Assembly (NCBI GenBank): GCA_038093515.1
Contig: JBBPSI010000111.1
Span: 20,755-84,754 of the forward strand
Source of the DNA: Butyriboletus loyo
Taxonomy: Eukaryota; Basidiomycota; Agaricomycetes; Boletales; Boletaceae
Reading direction: 5' to 3'
Length of the DNA stretch: 64,000 nucleotides
How positions within the stretch are numbered: the first letter of the stretch is position 1; each line of letters opens with the position of its first letter. The position numbers and the translations under genes were made by a program. Of the stretch, positions 1 through 12,573 are shown piece by piece. The notes under the pieces are model-generated. The model saw only the letters and a list, made by a program, of their open reading frames with translations. It searched no databases and was not told the origin of the DNA.

Positions 1-56
1 GGAAAAACAATGCGATTGCACATCCACCATTTTTTTTCATCTGCTTCCTAATCCAC

Positions 57-2230
57 ATGTCTGGAATTGACACAAACTCCTTATACTACTCATTGATGCA
101 ACCTCATATCCATGTCCCAGAGCTACTAAACCATATCTCGGGTGCAACCTACTGCGTGACGGGTTTCATCGCTGTTGTTGCCATGATTTTGATTTGGAGG
201 TCGCCCGATAGTCCGGATGTGAGTGTGGGATATCCTTAGCGACGCTTGTATTCCGACTCACCATCCGGGACCAGCTTGACAAGATCCCAACGGTTGGACC
301 GAATACTTGGCTAGGATCGTGGTGGGCTGGTATCAGGTTTCTCTTCAACGCCACCGAAGTTGTCCAGGAGGGTTACGATAAGGTACGTTCGCCACTCGAT
401 ATCGTCGCAATCCTGACGTTCATAATTATTGTAGTACAAGGGCACTCCATTCAAGGTTTCGACATTCTACTACTGGATGGTCATTTTAAGCGGTCGTCAG
501 CATGTGGAAGAATTTCGCAGGTCTCGCGACGACGAATTGAACTTCCTGGAAGCTGCAAGCGATGTAACTATACATTCGCTCTCCTCAGAATCAGCCTGAC
601 TGAATATTTGACAGACTTTGAAGGCGGAGCACACGTTAGGACGTGATACTCACCATAATCCTTATCATATTACGATTCTCCGCTCGAGACTTAATCGTAA
701 TCTCGGAGCCTTGTATGCCGACATTAAAGATGAGATTGTCACCGCTTTTGACGAATTACTGAACATTGAAGGTCATGGTAAGTGGAGGTTTTACCATCGC
801 TACTCGCAGCATTTCGCTCAAGTTGCAAATGATTAGAGTGGAAGAGTGTCCCTGCACTCAGCACCATCCAACAGGTTGTCAGCAGGACTAGCAACAGGGT
901 GTTCGTTGGTCTCCCTTTATGTATGTCACCACTTGCATCCGTTCTATGCTTGTTTATCCTGTATGCCTTAGGCCGTGATCCCGACTGGGTGGATCTCAAT
1001 ATACAGTTTACCCTGGACGTTATCAAAGGGGCAGCTATAATTAGCTTCTTTCCCAAATTTATGGCATCGTAAGTCATAGTCACTGGCTTGTTTTGACCCA
1101 GCCCCTGAATTTTTCGTCAGACTTGTCGCACGGATTATGACGAATATTCCTAGAAACACCAGGCGCGGTGTAAGGCTCATTTCCCCGATTATCGAGGCGC
1201 GACGGAAACACTTTGAAGAGCACGGCACATCATGGGGCGATAAACCTGTGAGTTGATCTCATCGTCACTGTAATGATAACTCACATCTACCTTGATAGAA
1301 CGATCTTTTGTCTTGGTTAATGGAAGGATCAGAGGGTTCTCAACGCAACGCAAGCAACATAACTTCGCGTATTTTGGCCATCAACTTTGCTGCTATTCAT
1401 GTAGGTGGCTATTTCGTCTCTTGGCTTTCGGTGTTGACCTAGCTTGTTTGCGCCTCAGACATCCTCGAATGTAGGTTGGACGTGAATAGTAGGATACAAG
1501 GCCTGACAGCAGTTTTTTCCAGAGTTTTACTCAAGCTCTGTATAATCTGGCAGCTAATCCTCAGTACATCCAACCTCTTCGTGAGGAAGTGGAGTCGATC
1601 GTCCAGGAGGAGGGCTGGTCAAAGGCTGCGGTAGAAAAGATGTACAAAATCGACAGTTTCATGAAAGAGACCCAACGTATGGACGGAATTGGCCTCGGTA
1701 AGTATGGTATATACTGGTACACAGTGCAACTCATCGTTTTTCTTTGGCAGTGAACATGGTGCGAAAAGCCATGAAGGACGTCACATTTTCTGACGGCACC
1801 GTGATACCAAAAGGGACGTTCGTCGTGATGGCCACCCAGCTGATGCACGACGACAACGAATTCTATGAAGACGCAGATATATTCGATCCCTTCCGGTTTT
1901 CCAAAATGCGTACGGAAGACAGTGCCGACACGGAACACCGGTTCTCCACGGTCAGCCCTGAATACTTGGTGTTCGGATACGGTAGACACGCATGGTGAGC
2001 GCTCTCCCCCCGCTGCTAGGACACTGGATTTGTGAATATGTCTAAACGTTTTCTGCAGTCCTGGTCGGTTTTTCGCCGCAAGCGCGCTGAATACTATGCT
2101 GGCCCATCTTGTTGTCTCGTATGATGTTAAACTGGAGGACGATGCGACTCGTCCACGGAATTTGCGGATTGGCACTGCGATTGCAGTGAACTCTACCGCT
2201 CGGATCATGCTCAGGAGGAGGGTTGCTTGA
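57..2230 (+). CDS. Cytochrome P450 monooxygenase (first of two)
   Basis: Haem-thiolate monooxygenase expected at the ER membrane; substrate unknown. The start at 57 gives an N-terminal segment with a hydrophobic stretch (GFIAVVAMILIW) that can act as the membrane anchor. Many short exons follow. A proline-rich hinge region reads KIPTVGPNTW, the stretch YKGTPFKVSTFYYWMVILSG resembles the substrate-side region of ent-kaurene-oxidase-like fungal P450s, and KETQRMDGIGL corresponds to the K-helix ExxR area. The haem loop is interrupted by an intron near 1995-2058; joining the exons gives FGYGRHACPGRFFA, the classic FxxGxxxCxG signature with the axial cysteine. The stop is at 2228-2230. About ten introns are needed, and I see no frameshift. 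A second P450 lies downstream in the same orientation but is not a close copy. Family assignment below P450 is uncertain. Confidence 0.9.
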
Positions 2231-3284
2231 GTTTTCTGAACGATTAAATTGGTTATCATGTACGAGCGCTAGCATCATATTTAGTGGCGGGTAAATTAAC
2301 TGTGGAGTGGTTCAACCTAAGCCTCAGAAGACTTGCGCGGGACTACTCCCCTTGAATATTGAAGCCATCCGTCATTTGTCAAACTTGGCTCGTTTGTGCT
2401 CACCTAGTGTGAGCGTCGTTGTTGACTTCAAGTTCACGTACCACGGCCTCGCTCACCACTGCCACTGTACCTGACCATATCAATGAGCACCTTCGCGACG
2501 TGCGCTTCGGAACATTACGGATCGAGCGCAACATAGCGCCTGCCTAAAACCGGCTGGACTTGAAGCTTGGACCTTCCCCCAACGACGAACTTGTTTCGTT
2601 GAAGTTCCAGAAGTAAAGGACCGCGCGTGTCTTCGGAACGAATTCGCACCTTATAAGCGGTCACTGTTCTTCTTCTTCCGTGCATCACCAGTGCGAGACG
2701 AGACTGCTGAACAGAGCCCGCACGTATGGTGCGACCTTGTGATAAGCTCAGGTCGCGAAGCTGCGGGTGGGAACACTGCCAGTTCCATGTGGCACTCGAG
2801 ATGTAACTGGTTCTCTCACACGTGCAATGATATGAGTATGTGAAGGATTGGATTCGTCCATTCGAGTGGTACGATATGGTCAGTCCTGATACATGCACGA
2901 AAGAGTACCCTGGGGTCTTTGATACTTTGCACAAAATCAAACTCTATTTTATGGCTATGTATGTGATTCGAAACCGTCAACGGCACCCTCAGTTTCGGGC
3001 GTGTTTCATAATCCAAGTAGACCTTCGTCAATTTCCCTACAGCGCGACTTTTTCAAGGCTCTGAGCTATGAAATGATTGTGCACAATTTGTCACGGCCTG
3101 TCGTGTCGAATGTGCACTGTGATCAACTTTTCAGCGCCCATTCCGCGCGCCATCAGCACGGCCGTTTCCACGCTGATTTTTTGATCATCTCAGTACCCCG
3201 GGGATCCTGTGGTTACCAAACCTAGCCACGTTAAAAGCAAGCCCAACCTGTTGTTCCCAATGCTTGTTCACTGATTCCGAGACC
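2231..3284. other. Intergenic, no gene recognised
   Basis: About 1.05 kb between the two P450 genes. Only short overlapping open frames without family resemblance are present. It should hold the terminator of the first P450 and the promoter of the second. Confidence 0.5.
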
Positions 3285-5880
3285 ATGTCAGCGCTCTCAG
3301 GCTTATTGAGTCTCGTATCTCCGCAAGGTGTTCTTGGTGAGTATGGTGGCTGTATACAATGAGACCAGTCAGGCGTACGAACAATAACATCCCAGATGCC
3401 TCGAAGTGGGCAAGGACAATTGCCTTCCTCGGTGCCCTTGTCATTGTATCCCGCGTCGTCAAACTCGTCCAAGGCATCAAGGTACGTTGTGTTTGTGACA
3501 GCGGGGTTCATGCTGCCGAGAGCCAGAGTGTTGACAATGATAACAGGCTGTCGATTCCCTCCCCGGTCTCCGTGTCCCATTTTCGCCATTTTCCGCTGTA
3601 GGTAGCATCCTACCCGATGTGTGGTGGAATCCCAGTGAGCCCTTCCCGACAAACATGTCTTCTCTCTTCATCCTTTTGACATGGGTTTCCACTAGCGTTT
3701 GCGTTCACATGGATATGGCGGAAGGATCGAAACGGTGCGTGATGCATCGTAGCCATTAGTTACTCCCTGGCTCCTGACAACCTCGTGCCAGTTTATCATC
3801 GTTTTGGTCGCGATACGGTGTCATTTGTGCCATTCGTATACGGTACCCCGATGATATTCACTCGATCCCTGGAAGTTGGAAAGCAGGTTCTGTTGGGAGG
3901 GTTGGATGCGTTTGACAAGTCCACGGCCTTTAAAGGTCCTTTCTCGTGAGTCTACATGGATCTCCCCAGGCCTGTTTCAGGTCTAGCTCACCTCACCCAC
4001 GTCACCGAACAGGTACTGGGGTCCCAACATCGTCGACGCATACGGTGACCAATGGCGAAAACACCGAAAAATATCTACTCCAGCATTTAACAACGACACG
4101 TACGTAGACGGAACTAGATATCAAGTGCGGGTGAACGATGCTGAGTTGTTGTTGAAGGTATGCAAATGTTTGGGACACAGCGCGCAAACTCTATGCGGAA
4201 ATGACGACCGCGCAAGGCTGGACCTCGAAAGACGCCATCGAGGTGCCCAGTATCAACTTTGTCACGTTCAAGGTGGTCTCTTTTTCTTCCCTTGGCATCA
4301 GAATCATTTCGCAATCCTGACTAATCTGCACATCTATCCTCATGACAGTTTTCGCTCACCGTTTTTACGTCGGTTGGATTTGGAGTGCCGTTGATGTGGT
4401 CTCAGCCACCTAGTAAAGGCGACGAACTCACCATGCAAGAAAGCTTCGACATTACGGCGAAAACGCTCTTGCTTGTTGCACATATCCCTTCCTGGGGATT
4501 GAAACTGCCATTTGGAGGGTCAGCATGTCTCGAAACCACGAGCACGCTCGTTTTCTGACAATCACTGCAGGGTCCAACATATTCGTCGAGCCTACGATAC
4601 CTTGCGCGTATTCATGCGATCCCAAGTCAATACCATACGAGAGACCATGCGATCCGAAGCAGCCAACGGGATCACTAACTCTGGAAATGATCTCTTCTCC
4701 CTTTTAATCCGCGCTTCGGAAAATACTGGAGGCAAGAGGACCCTCACTGACGATGAATTGGTAAGAGCTTTCTTCTCTGTCGGAAAGCAATATGAGCGGG
4801 AGACTGATGTCATATTTTCTTTCGTCCTAGATTGGGGATGTTTTCTCGTTCTTGTATGCTGGTCACGGTAGGCATATTTTCTGGTCTACCTAGTTCTGTT
4901 CCGATGGCACACCTGGGTCTAGATACGACGGCCCATGCCTTGGCAGCAACCCTTGCGTTCCTGGCTCTGGATTTCGATATCCAGGACGAACTTGTTTCAC
5001 AAGTGCGAGAGGTGACACAAGGCAGGGACGATGATACCCTAGTAAGTGTGTATGCACTCCACGTCGCGTCACTGTTTGGTTTGACGTTTGAAATCTGAAT
5101 CCTTAGCTCTTTGAAGATTATGGCAAACTTGACAAAGTACTCGCCGCGTACTATGAAACTATTCGAATGTTCCGTAAGTTATTCGATCAGGTCCATTAAT
5201 GACGTTCTCTGAACTTGCTACGGACCACCGTAGCTCCCGGAACGATAGTCCCCCGCGAAGCTAGGCATGACGTGGTCCTTAACGTCTCTGACACCAATGA
5301 ACCAAAGACGTTGATCGTGAAAAAAGGCACTCATGTGAGTCGCCCTTGGTCTGACTGTGATCGTCCATTTGATGCGAACCAACGCCAAAGGTCGTGGTTG
5401 ATCTCGTCGGCATCCGTAAGTGGACAATCGCCACATCGTCTTTGCATTACCGATCGTCACCTCTCTAGATTATAACCCCAAATACCATTCTGAACCAGAA
5501 GTCTACCGACCTTCGCGATGGTATGCCAAGAGGCAGGATCAAAGTTCAGATGTAAAACAAGGCTCTGGGGACATCACCGGGTTTAGCTTTGGTGCGTATC
5601 GCAGCGGACGTGTGGCCCCATGCGTATCGTTGACATCTAATTACCATATTTAACACGTCAGGTCCTCGCGCCTGTATCGGCCGCAAGTACTCCACGACAG
5701 AAGCCGTGTGTTTCCTTGCACATCTACTCCGTGACTGGCGGGTCGAACCCTTGTTGGCGCAGCGCCCAAACGGACAAGTAGAGCGCGTGGATGAATGGCG
5801 GGAACGTGTTTTCCAGGCGAACGTTCTGATGACGTTGGGTATCAAGGATTATGGACTCCGATTCGTGCGGCGCAGGTGAG
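3285..5880 (+). CDS. Cytochrome P450 monooxygenase (second)
   Basis: Haem-thiolate monooxygenase, probably ER-anchored. The ATG at 3285 opens a short first exon; splicing from about 3334 to 3395 joins it to a hydrophobic helix (TIAFLGALVIVSRVVKLV). Recognisable blocks follow in order: RFGRDTVSFVPFVYGTPMIF near 3800, YGDQWRKHRKISTPAFN (C-helix WxxxRK) near 4045, YETIRMFP (ExxR, K-helix) near 5150, then APGTIVPREARHDV, and FSFG joined by splicing to PRACIGRK, the haem loop with the cysteine ligand, near 5580-5690. The protein ends GLRFVRRR with stop at 5878-5880. The I-helix region around 4910-4950 contains DTTAHAL, matching the conserved oxygen-activating threonine (A/G-x-x-T-T). It is distant in sequence from the upstream P450, so the pair is not a recent duplication. 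Substrate cannot be inferred. Confidence 0.88.
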
Positions 5881-6855
5881 AAAGGAGATGGAGGCGTGGG
5901 TAGGGACGACGAAGATGCCAGCAGCGGAGCGGTGACACAGGCAGTAGCAAGACCTTTGTCGCCGCGAGAGCTGGGATGCGTGTCGGACGCTTCGAGTTGA
6001 TTTCTTTCTGGGATCATTTATTTATTCTTGCTTGCAACTCGCAATGTCACTTTTTCGTCGCTCGAGAGCGCGACTAGCTAGCTACGTGTGGTTGTGATTT
6101 AGAAGTGAGCGATCCTTTCCCATCAATGGAAGAACATGTACAATGTTCGAAACATCAGCGCTCTTTGAGGCGAGGGGACGTAGATGGAGTGCCAGTGGTT
6201 CTATACACATAGTACACCGGATCGCTACGCAGATGCCATACCTCTATACGTCGACGTTGAAACGTTGAAGCCCCGCCCCGCGATATCTTCTTTCTCCAAT
6301 GTCTCAACCCAGATATGATATGCTCGTCGTCATTCCGGTCGATGATATCAACGCCATCGGGAAAGAAGGGAACACGCGACGTCTGGCAAGGCAAGTAGGC
6401 GAAGGACCATCATTCCGGGGAACTTTGTCCCATACCCATATTTGGGAAAGAGAAATGTAAATGTGGCACAGGCACAGGCACAGGCTTCACAAGAGTGCCA
6501 ATGTCTTTCAGAAATGGTGTCGTATGACAAGTCGGATGAGGCCTTGAGGATTGGGACGACCGAGATTTATCACTTCGCCGCCTGCGACAAGGAATGGGGG
6601 TACTGTGGCCGGCGCGATTACTATTATCGAAATGTTTAAATGGAAAGGATGAGACGATCGACGAAAGGTATTCGTTGAATCTTGGTTTTGTACATGTCTT
6701 GGTCCGAACTGATCGATCTTGCTCACATCCGTACTGTTTGTCACGCACCAGCGAAAGCACTCACCCTACCGACGTGCCTTGGATGTTCTAGTAGGGAAGG
6801 TGGTCCCGACCCCCGTGTATCGTGGATGCATAAAGTAATATACTCATCGAAAGAT
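5881..6855. other. Convergent intergenic region, no gene recognised
   Basis: About 1 kb between the ends of the second P450 (+) and EXO70 (-). No open frame here shows family features. It should hold the 3' untranslated regions of both genes. Confidence 0.45.
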
Positions 6856-9279
6856 TTACTTGTAAAAAGCACGTATTTGCGTCTCCACTTCTTCCGCGGA
6901 CAGTTTGATATCTACAACATAAACGTATCAGCATCTACAAACATAGCCCCAAGCACTACATACTCACACTTTTGCGGGTCTGTCGCAACACGGAAGAAAC
7001 GTCAGGTAAACCTGTCGTATCACAATAGAAAGGAAAAAAAAAGCCTCACTTTTGCTGAATTCCTTATCTCTCTGCTTTTGAATGAACCGCTGCAAACTCG
7101 GTATGACGAGCTTGACTGCCTCCTCCGCGAGCGCCTTCCTCCCTTCATTCTCTTCCTCCAACACCTTCGCCATTCGATGCCTTTCCCCAATTTCTTCCAA
7201 AAGGTCATAAAAACGCGTAAACTTTTCCTTCGTGGCCGCTTTCCACGCACTACTCCCCACCTTTTCCTTTTCGCGATCCTCGCTCAACGTTTGCATCAAA
7301 GGCGAAAAGTTGGCATCAAAATAACCTGCCTTCGTGGTTCGAAAAGCCGACGTGAGTGCATCTGCAGTGGGCTTAGTGACGAGTTCCGTTAGCCCCGGAT
7401 GCGACGGTTTTAACACGAGGCGAGTGTAGAAATAGGAGATATTGTTGAGCAAGAATATAGACCCAAACGCGCCACGACGTTGTGTGCGAGACAGGGTCGT
7501 CAAACTGTTCACAGTCGTGTTCACGATGTCGACTTTGAAAGAAGTCACAAGTGAGTGATCGGGGAGCAGTCTTGTAAGGAAAGAAAGGACAGACAGGTGT
7601 AGTGTTGAAGGACGACCTTCTCGGTCATTTCGATCGCCGAAACCTTTTGGGCTTTTCCGACTTTCTTACCCTCACCCATCTTCCAGTTTCCATCTCCGAG
7701 TGCAAGAAGTGCTGATCCAACTGCCTCCTGTACTTCTGGGATTCTATCCAGATATTGTGCGGTCTGATGCAAGTGAACGAAAGGGGCTTGGAACCATGTT
7801 CAAAATACTTACGGAGACAGTAAAATCGGCCAGGCTCACGCCTAATTCCCCACCCTTTCCAGGTCCCGTAGCTGCCAACTTTAAATCGGCCAAAAATTCT
7901 GGAAAGGTTCTCAAACACACGCTCCTAATAGAGTTCAGTCCATCCCGCAACTCGTTTGTGTCTCTCCGCCCTTCTCCTCTCCTGGTCATGAGGATTTCCC
8001 AACGGCTCTGGTATACCGAAAGAGCAGAGTAGGTTGCGAGGGCATGAAAGGTGTATTTGTGAAGAGAGCGTTTGATGATGGCAGTCAAGGAAGAAAGTGT
8101 ATCCGTGAAGAGTATGAGGAGGGGGTTGAGGAGGGTATCGTAAGTGGATGCCAAGAGAGATGGCATAGTGAGCGGTGCGAGGTCAGTAAGAAGGCTATAC
8201 TCGGTCTACACACATCACGGTCAGCGCGATACAGCCACAACCGAACCACCTACCTCTGCGATGCGAAGGAGGTTTTCCACCCAGGTCCCGAATTCTTTGC
8301 CTGTAATGACACCGTCCAACGTTTCGGCGCGGTCGACAACTCGCTTGGCATGCGTTTCTAGAGACTTTCGATTCCACGTTCCACGCATGTCAGCGTAACC
8401 GCGTTGTGCCTCCCTCAAGGTGGCAAGGATGACCTGACCGGCAGGATGTGATGGGTGGGTAGAAGGCAAGGGAAGACTACGTAAGAATGCTACGAGAGGT
8501 TTGAGAGGGGCAAGTAGCGCCGGTGGGAATGTCGTGGGAGTGAAGTCGAGACCTGCTATCGGAGGCGAACCTGACGATCCTTCGGCAACAAGTTTTGTAT
8601 ACAACTGCGTCAGCTTCTTTGCACCAGTCTCGACGAGACGGGCCTGTGGTAGCCGTGGCCAACTTAGGATCAGAGCAATACAATAACACGAGACACACCT
8701 TTTCCCGAGAATCGTCATCTGACGATTTGAACGCAATTGCCGCATTCAAGCGCGCAAGAGTATCGATGTATAGTTCCAATTGACCGGCCTGAGGACTGGA
8801 GAAACTTCACGTTCACATGACGGCTCCGGAACAAAAACAAAGTGATGCGAACCCTCGTAGGATAAGACCCTCTTCTTCAGCAATGCCTTCGTGGCTGCTC
8901 GCCACTTCGTCGATCTTCAAGAGTGCACGGTCGATATCTGCCCATATATTTAAAAGGTATGCCTCAAACACGACTCCAATTATACGTACTGTGTGACCGG
9001 AAGTTGAGTTTCTGGGTTTCGGTGTATAGTGGAAGTATTGATTTCTCCAACTTGACCAGGCGGGAATCGAAGTTGGTCAATATAGCTAGTGAAATTAGCC
9101 TTGATCAGGACGAACATAGAGTCGATCCACGTACATATCATCCGTTGCGATATCTGGTGGGTCTTGTTCAAGTTCTGCTCAAGCTGAATGTGTCACACAT
9201 CAGTCGAAAAACTTCTGCAAGTTACATTCGTGCTTGTAATAAAACTTACTAGCTCAATCTCTGCGCTTTCATCGTCCAT
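6856..9279 (-). CDS. EXO70: Exocyst complex component Exo70
   Basis: Subunit of the octameric exocyst that tethers secretory vesicles to the plasma membrane; Exo70 binds PI(4,5)P2 and Rho GTPases at sites of polarised growth. The ATG at 9279 opens a short exon (MDDESAEIEL). Later exons give RLVKLEKSILPLY, a typical Exo70 N-terminal helix, then helical repeats including SFKVDIVNTTVNSLTTLSRT and GSIFLLNNISYFYTRLVL, the conserved late helices. Removing two small introns near 6920-7050 produces the C-terminus NPQKYIKLSAEEVETQIRAF followed by YK and the stop at 6856, which matches the conserved end of the Exo70 C-terminal domain. Length and order fit a full-length copy. It is convergent with the second P450. 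I see no lesion. Confidence 0.93.
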
Positions 9280-10053
9280 AGCAGAGGTAGATGCAAGTTA
9301 CTTTCACTGCAACGCAGGACACAGCCACGTCTACTCAGTGCCGAGACCAAAGTGTACCCCCAATGTAGGGTTAGGTCTCATCGTGAAGCAAAGCAAAGTT
9401 GTGGTACAGTAAGTCTCCTCTTCTCCCCGCGACGTTTTCTACAGATATGGTCAAACCGACACTTAGCACACTGCTAAATTCACTGCTGGCTGCCTGGGGT
9501 CGAAGCGACGATAAAAAAAGTAGTGTATTAGATGGTTCTTTGCATACCATCAATGAAGGTGATTTGACGCCAATTTAATTCCCTAGTCGGTTATCCCCAG
9601 ATCGCAAAATGACAAATCTCACTCTTTTTTAAGTTCTGTGGGGCAGTAAAGAGGGCTGTGTATGACCTGGACCTGCCGCGCGGGGAAGGAGATGCAGAGA
9701 TGGTCTGAAACAGAGACAATACGAATGGTTCCGAAGGAAGGCAAGTACTCCTTTCATCCGAAAATAGGCACCTAGGTTAAGGTTAGGGTCATACCGCCCC
9801 ACCGCGCCGCCGACACGGCGACACCAACCTCCTATCACGATTGTATTATATGCCGCACCCTCATTCCCTTTGGGGAAAAACTGTAAGGAGTTTCTTACCC
9901 CTGCCTTCCCTTTCCCTCCCTACGACTACGTCTGAGAACACTGGGTTTCATAATCGCCAAGCTGGTGTCCCTCTGGCGATGTTCCCTAAGCAATTCAATC
10001 AAGGTTCGAAAAAGGAGGGTAAGTACTGTCTTTCAGTGCCACAGGAATCCTAG
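9280..10053. other. Divergent intergenic region, likely with 5' exon of the RBR gene
   Basis: This stretch separates the starts of EXO70 (-) and the RBR ligase (+). A canonical donor (GTAAGT) at about 10019 pairs with an acceptor ending at 10053, so a first RBR coding exon probably lies near 9900-10018, but its ATG and frame could not be settled. Nothing else is recognised. Confidence 0.4.
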
Positions 10054-11040
10054 CAAGGGCTCACCGTGGCACAAAACCGCGAATTAGAGCCTCGAGCGTA
10101 TTTCCTCCAGCATCTAGCACTTTTGGAAGCAGGCGAGCGAGATGACCACCAAGCAGCGCTTGCGTTGCAGCGTGGCGAACCTCTTCCGCCACAGACACCG
10201 GCCCAGTTGGAGATGTGCACAGTGTCCTTTGCAGAGTTGTTGTGAGCTTCTTCCCCCCCTCCGCTACGTTGAATGTATCACAGAGAGCTGATCGTCCGAG
10301 TTGACGCTCAGAGAAAAATTCTTGGCGGCTGATATGGCAGCCGAGCGGCATCAGCCCGAAGCAGGACCTTCCGGATCAAACAACACCCTTCATCGCACTC
10401 AGTTGAAAAAGCGGGAGGGAGTCAGGTAGTGAATCGCGTCTATGACATTCACTGGACGACTTACCACTCTGTCAGCGTCGAATGTGTCATCTGCCGCGAC
10501 ACTTTTGAATGCACCACCTGTCTCAATGGGCCCTGCGGCCATTTCATCTGCCACCAGTGCGTGATCAAGATGGCCGAAACCGCCAAGAACAACGAAGGGC
10601 TTCTTCCTTTGAAATGTTGCCAACAGCAACTCCCAATGGACACCTTTCTCAGCTTCCTGCCTGATCCCTTTCGTACAACCTTCTCTTTCAAGTGCGCAGA
10701 GGCAGCAACTCCTCCCGACCTCCGTGTTTACTGTCCCAAAGAGACTTGTTCGACCTTCATTGGTAGATCGCCCGCATCGACACCGTGCGTGGTGTCGTGC
10801 CCACAATGTAGCACGGACGTTTGCTCGGGATGTAAAAGCCGCGCACACCCTGGGGACAGCTGCGATGACAATATGGGTCGCGCAGTTCGCTCTCTTGCCA
10901 AGGAAAAGGGCTGGAAAACCTGTCCGAAATGCAAAATAATGGTGGAGCGCTCCTCTGGTTGTGCACATATGATGTGCCGGTGTCAGCAAGAATTTTGTTA
11001 TGGCTGCGGCGGAAAGTGGGGATACTGTCCGTGTCGGTAA
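10054..11040 (+). CDS. RBR (RING-IBR-RING) E3 ubiquitin ligase
   Basis: Predicted RBR-type E3 that passes ubiquitin through a catalytic cysteine. From 10054 the frame reads QGLTVAQNRELEPRAYFLQH. Two introns (about 10242-10308 and 10435-10479) join it to AADMAAERHQPEAGPSGSNN and then to VECVICRDTF, the start of RING1, with CGHFICHQCV. The IBR is seen as CPQCSTDVCSGCKSRAHPGD. RING2 is CPKCKIMVERSSGCAHMMC; the cysteine in GCAHM occupies the catalytic position of RBR ligases. The protein ends soon after (GYCPCR, stop at 11038-11040). The first exon is unresolved, so the start given is the first supported exon. The gene is convergent with RRP7, about 240 bp apart. A long open frame on the opposite strand is a shadow. 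Substrates unknown. Confidence 0.88.
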
Positions 11041-11282
11041 ACTGAGTTCCCGGAAGCATAGTCGTGTATGGACGCTGGATTTCACATACAATGCAGATGA
11101 CATCATGAATTTACATTATCTGAACCTTGTATTCTTTGTTTTCCGATCATCATGTTCTTTAATGTATGGATGGTCCACAGTCCGCTCATTCGAAGCCGAG
11201 ACATTCTCTATGCAGAAGTTGTCGGTATCATGATTAGTACCCTTTCATCCAGTGAGTTGGACACACGACTGTACCACAGTAA

Positions 11283-12274
11283 TCAGTAGGGTTTGAAGCG
11301 CCGAGACTCCTTTAATTTCTCTACGCAAGCCTTGTCTGCCTCAAAGTTCTTCCTGAGATCCAGCAACGCTAGAAATCCAAGGACATTTCAGTCAGAGCAC
11401 ACGATATAACACACTTGTACACTATCCCACCTTTTCGTTGTTTTTCTGCCTTTTGAAAGGCATAGAACGTCTCCTTTTCCATTGGCTCTTTCTTTTTATT
11501 ATTCGCCGTTTGTCCTGTTTTCTCAAATGTCTTGCTTGCCACCCCAACACCGCCTCCGAGTGTTTGGCCGTACGCCCCGCCCCTTGTCACAAGCGTGAAT
11601 CCATCCTCGTCCACAATTGCCTCTCCTTTGCGATGTGCCGATTTTTGCTTCGACTTTGCCCGATCAAACTCAAACCGCTCCATCCAAGTGTCTGCATGTG
11701 CTTTCACGACGTCGAGCGGTGGTCTTTGTGCGTCGTACAACGCTGCGTAGTGGGCAAGACCTCGTGGCTCTTCGGAAGATGGCCAGGGACGCGACTTCGT
11801 TGGTGGGACGAGGGCTTTTTCGAGTGACAAGGCGTCGAGGAAGATGACATGAGCAACACTGCCTGTTTTTCGGAGGGTACGTGTTGGGACCGGCGGGAGG
11901 GAGACGACGCTTGGAGAGGCGCCCTCTGTTGGTTGTCGTTGTCGTTGTTTTTTTGACCGTGGTTGTGGTTCTTCGCTCAGTGGCGAAGGCGATGGTGATG
12001 TCTCTGTTTCTACCTCTTCGTCTGCTTCTGCCCCGTGCGATGGATCACGGTCGTACACCACCCGCTCTACCGTCCCGCAAGACTTGAAAAAAAGTGAGAT
12101 TTCGCGATCTGTGGCATCAACGGGGATGTTGACCAGGAAGAGCGTCCTTCCTTCTGGATATGTAGCGTCTTTAGATTTGGAGACGTGGGCGCGGGCATAG
12201 AGGATATGTGTCGAGTGGGCGTAGGCGACTGGGATGACCGTAAACCCTGAAACAAGCTTTGGAAGAGTCAACAT
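11283..12274 (-). CDS. RRP7: Ribosomal RNA-processing protein 7 (Rrp7/RRP7A)
   Basis: Component of the UTP-C complex of the small-subunit processome, needed for early 18S rRNA maturation in the nucleolus. The ATG at 12274 begins MLTLPKLVSGFTVIPVAYAH, typical of Rrp7 proteins, followed by an RRM-like block GRTLFLVNIPVDATDREISL and then a low-complexity acidic/basic stretch. The Rrp7 signature is DEDGFTLVTRGGAYGQTLGG. One intron (11369-11430) joins the main exon to the last exon, whose product is ALLDLRKNFEADKACVEKLK and then ESRRFKPY. That is the conserved C-terminal helix and RFKPY-type end of the family. About 310 residues, which is normal. Intact. Confidence 0.95.
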
Positions 12275-12573
12275 GGATCAGCGCGAACCACCGTGGCAGG
12301 TCAGAATTTGTAACCCACGTGATCATTACATAAAGACAGCAATCTACTAGATGCTACAAAGTACGCAGTCGACTTAGCGAACCGGGTATACATTTACTTC
12401 CCAATACTAGTCGGCAGATTGAGCCGGACCCCGCATCGATACAGTGCCCTGGCTTCCACAGAGGCCCGCCAGGTTCGAGAGATAGGTATCAGGTCAACCC
12501 ACCATGGCACTGCCGTACCACCGACCACCCAGTCAAGAATGTAACCGCTGTGTGTATATCTCAAGAAGTTTAG

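Noticed and set aside
1..5880. Secondary-metabolite gene cluster built on the two P450s
   Set aside because: No terpene cyclase, polyketide synthase, NRPS or dedicated transporter is present next to them; the following genes are housekeeping.
10399..11106. 235-codon open frame on the minus strand over the RBR ligase
   Set aside because: It is antisense to a clear RING-IBR-RING coding exon and has no family resemblance; the cysteine-rich + strand explains its openness.
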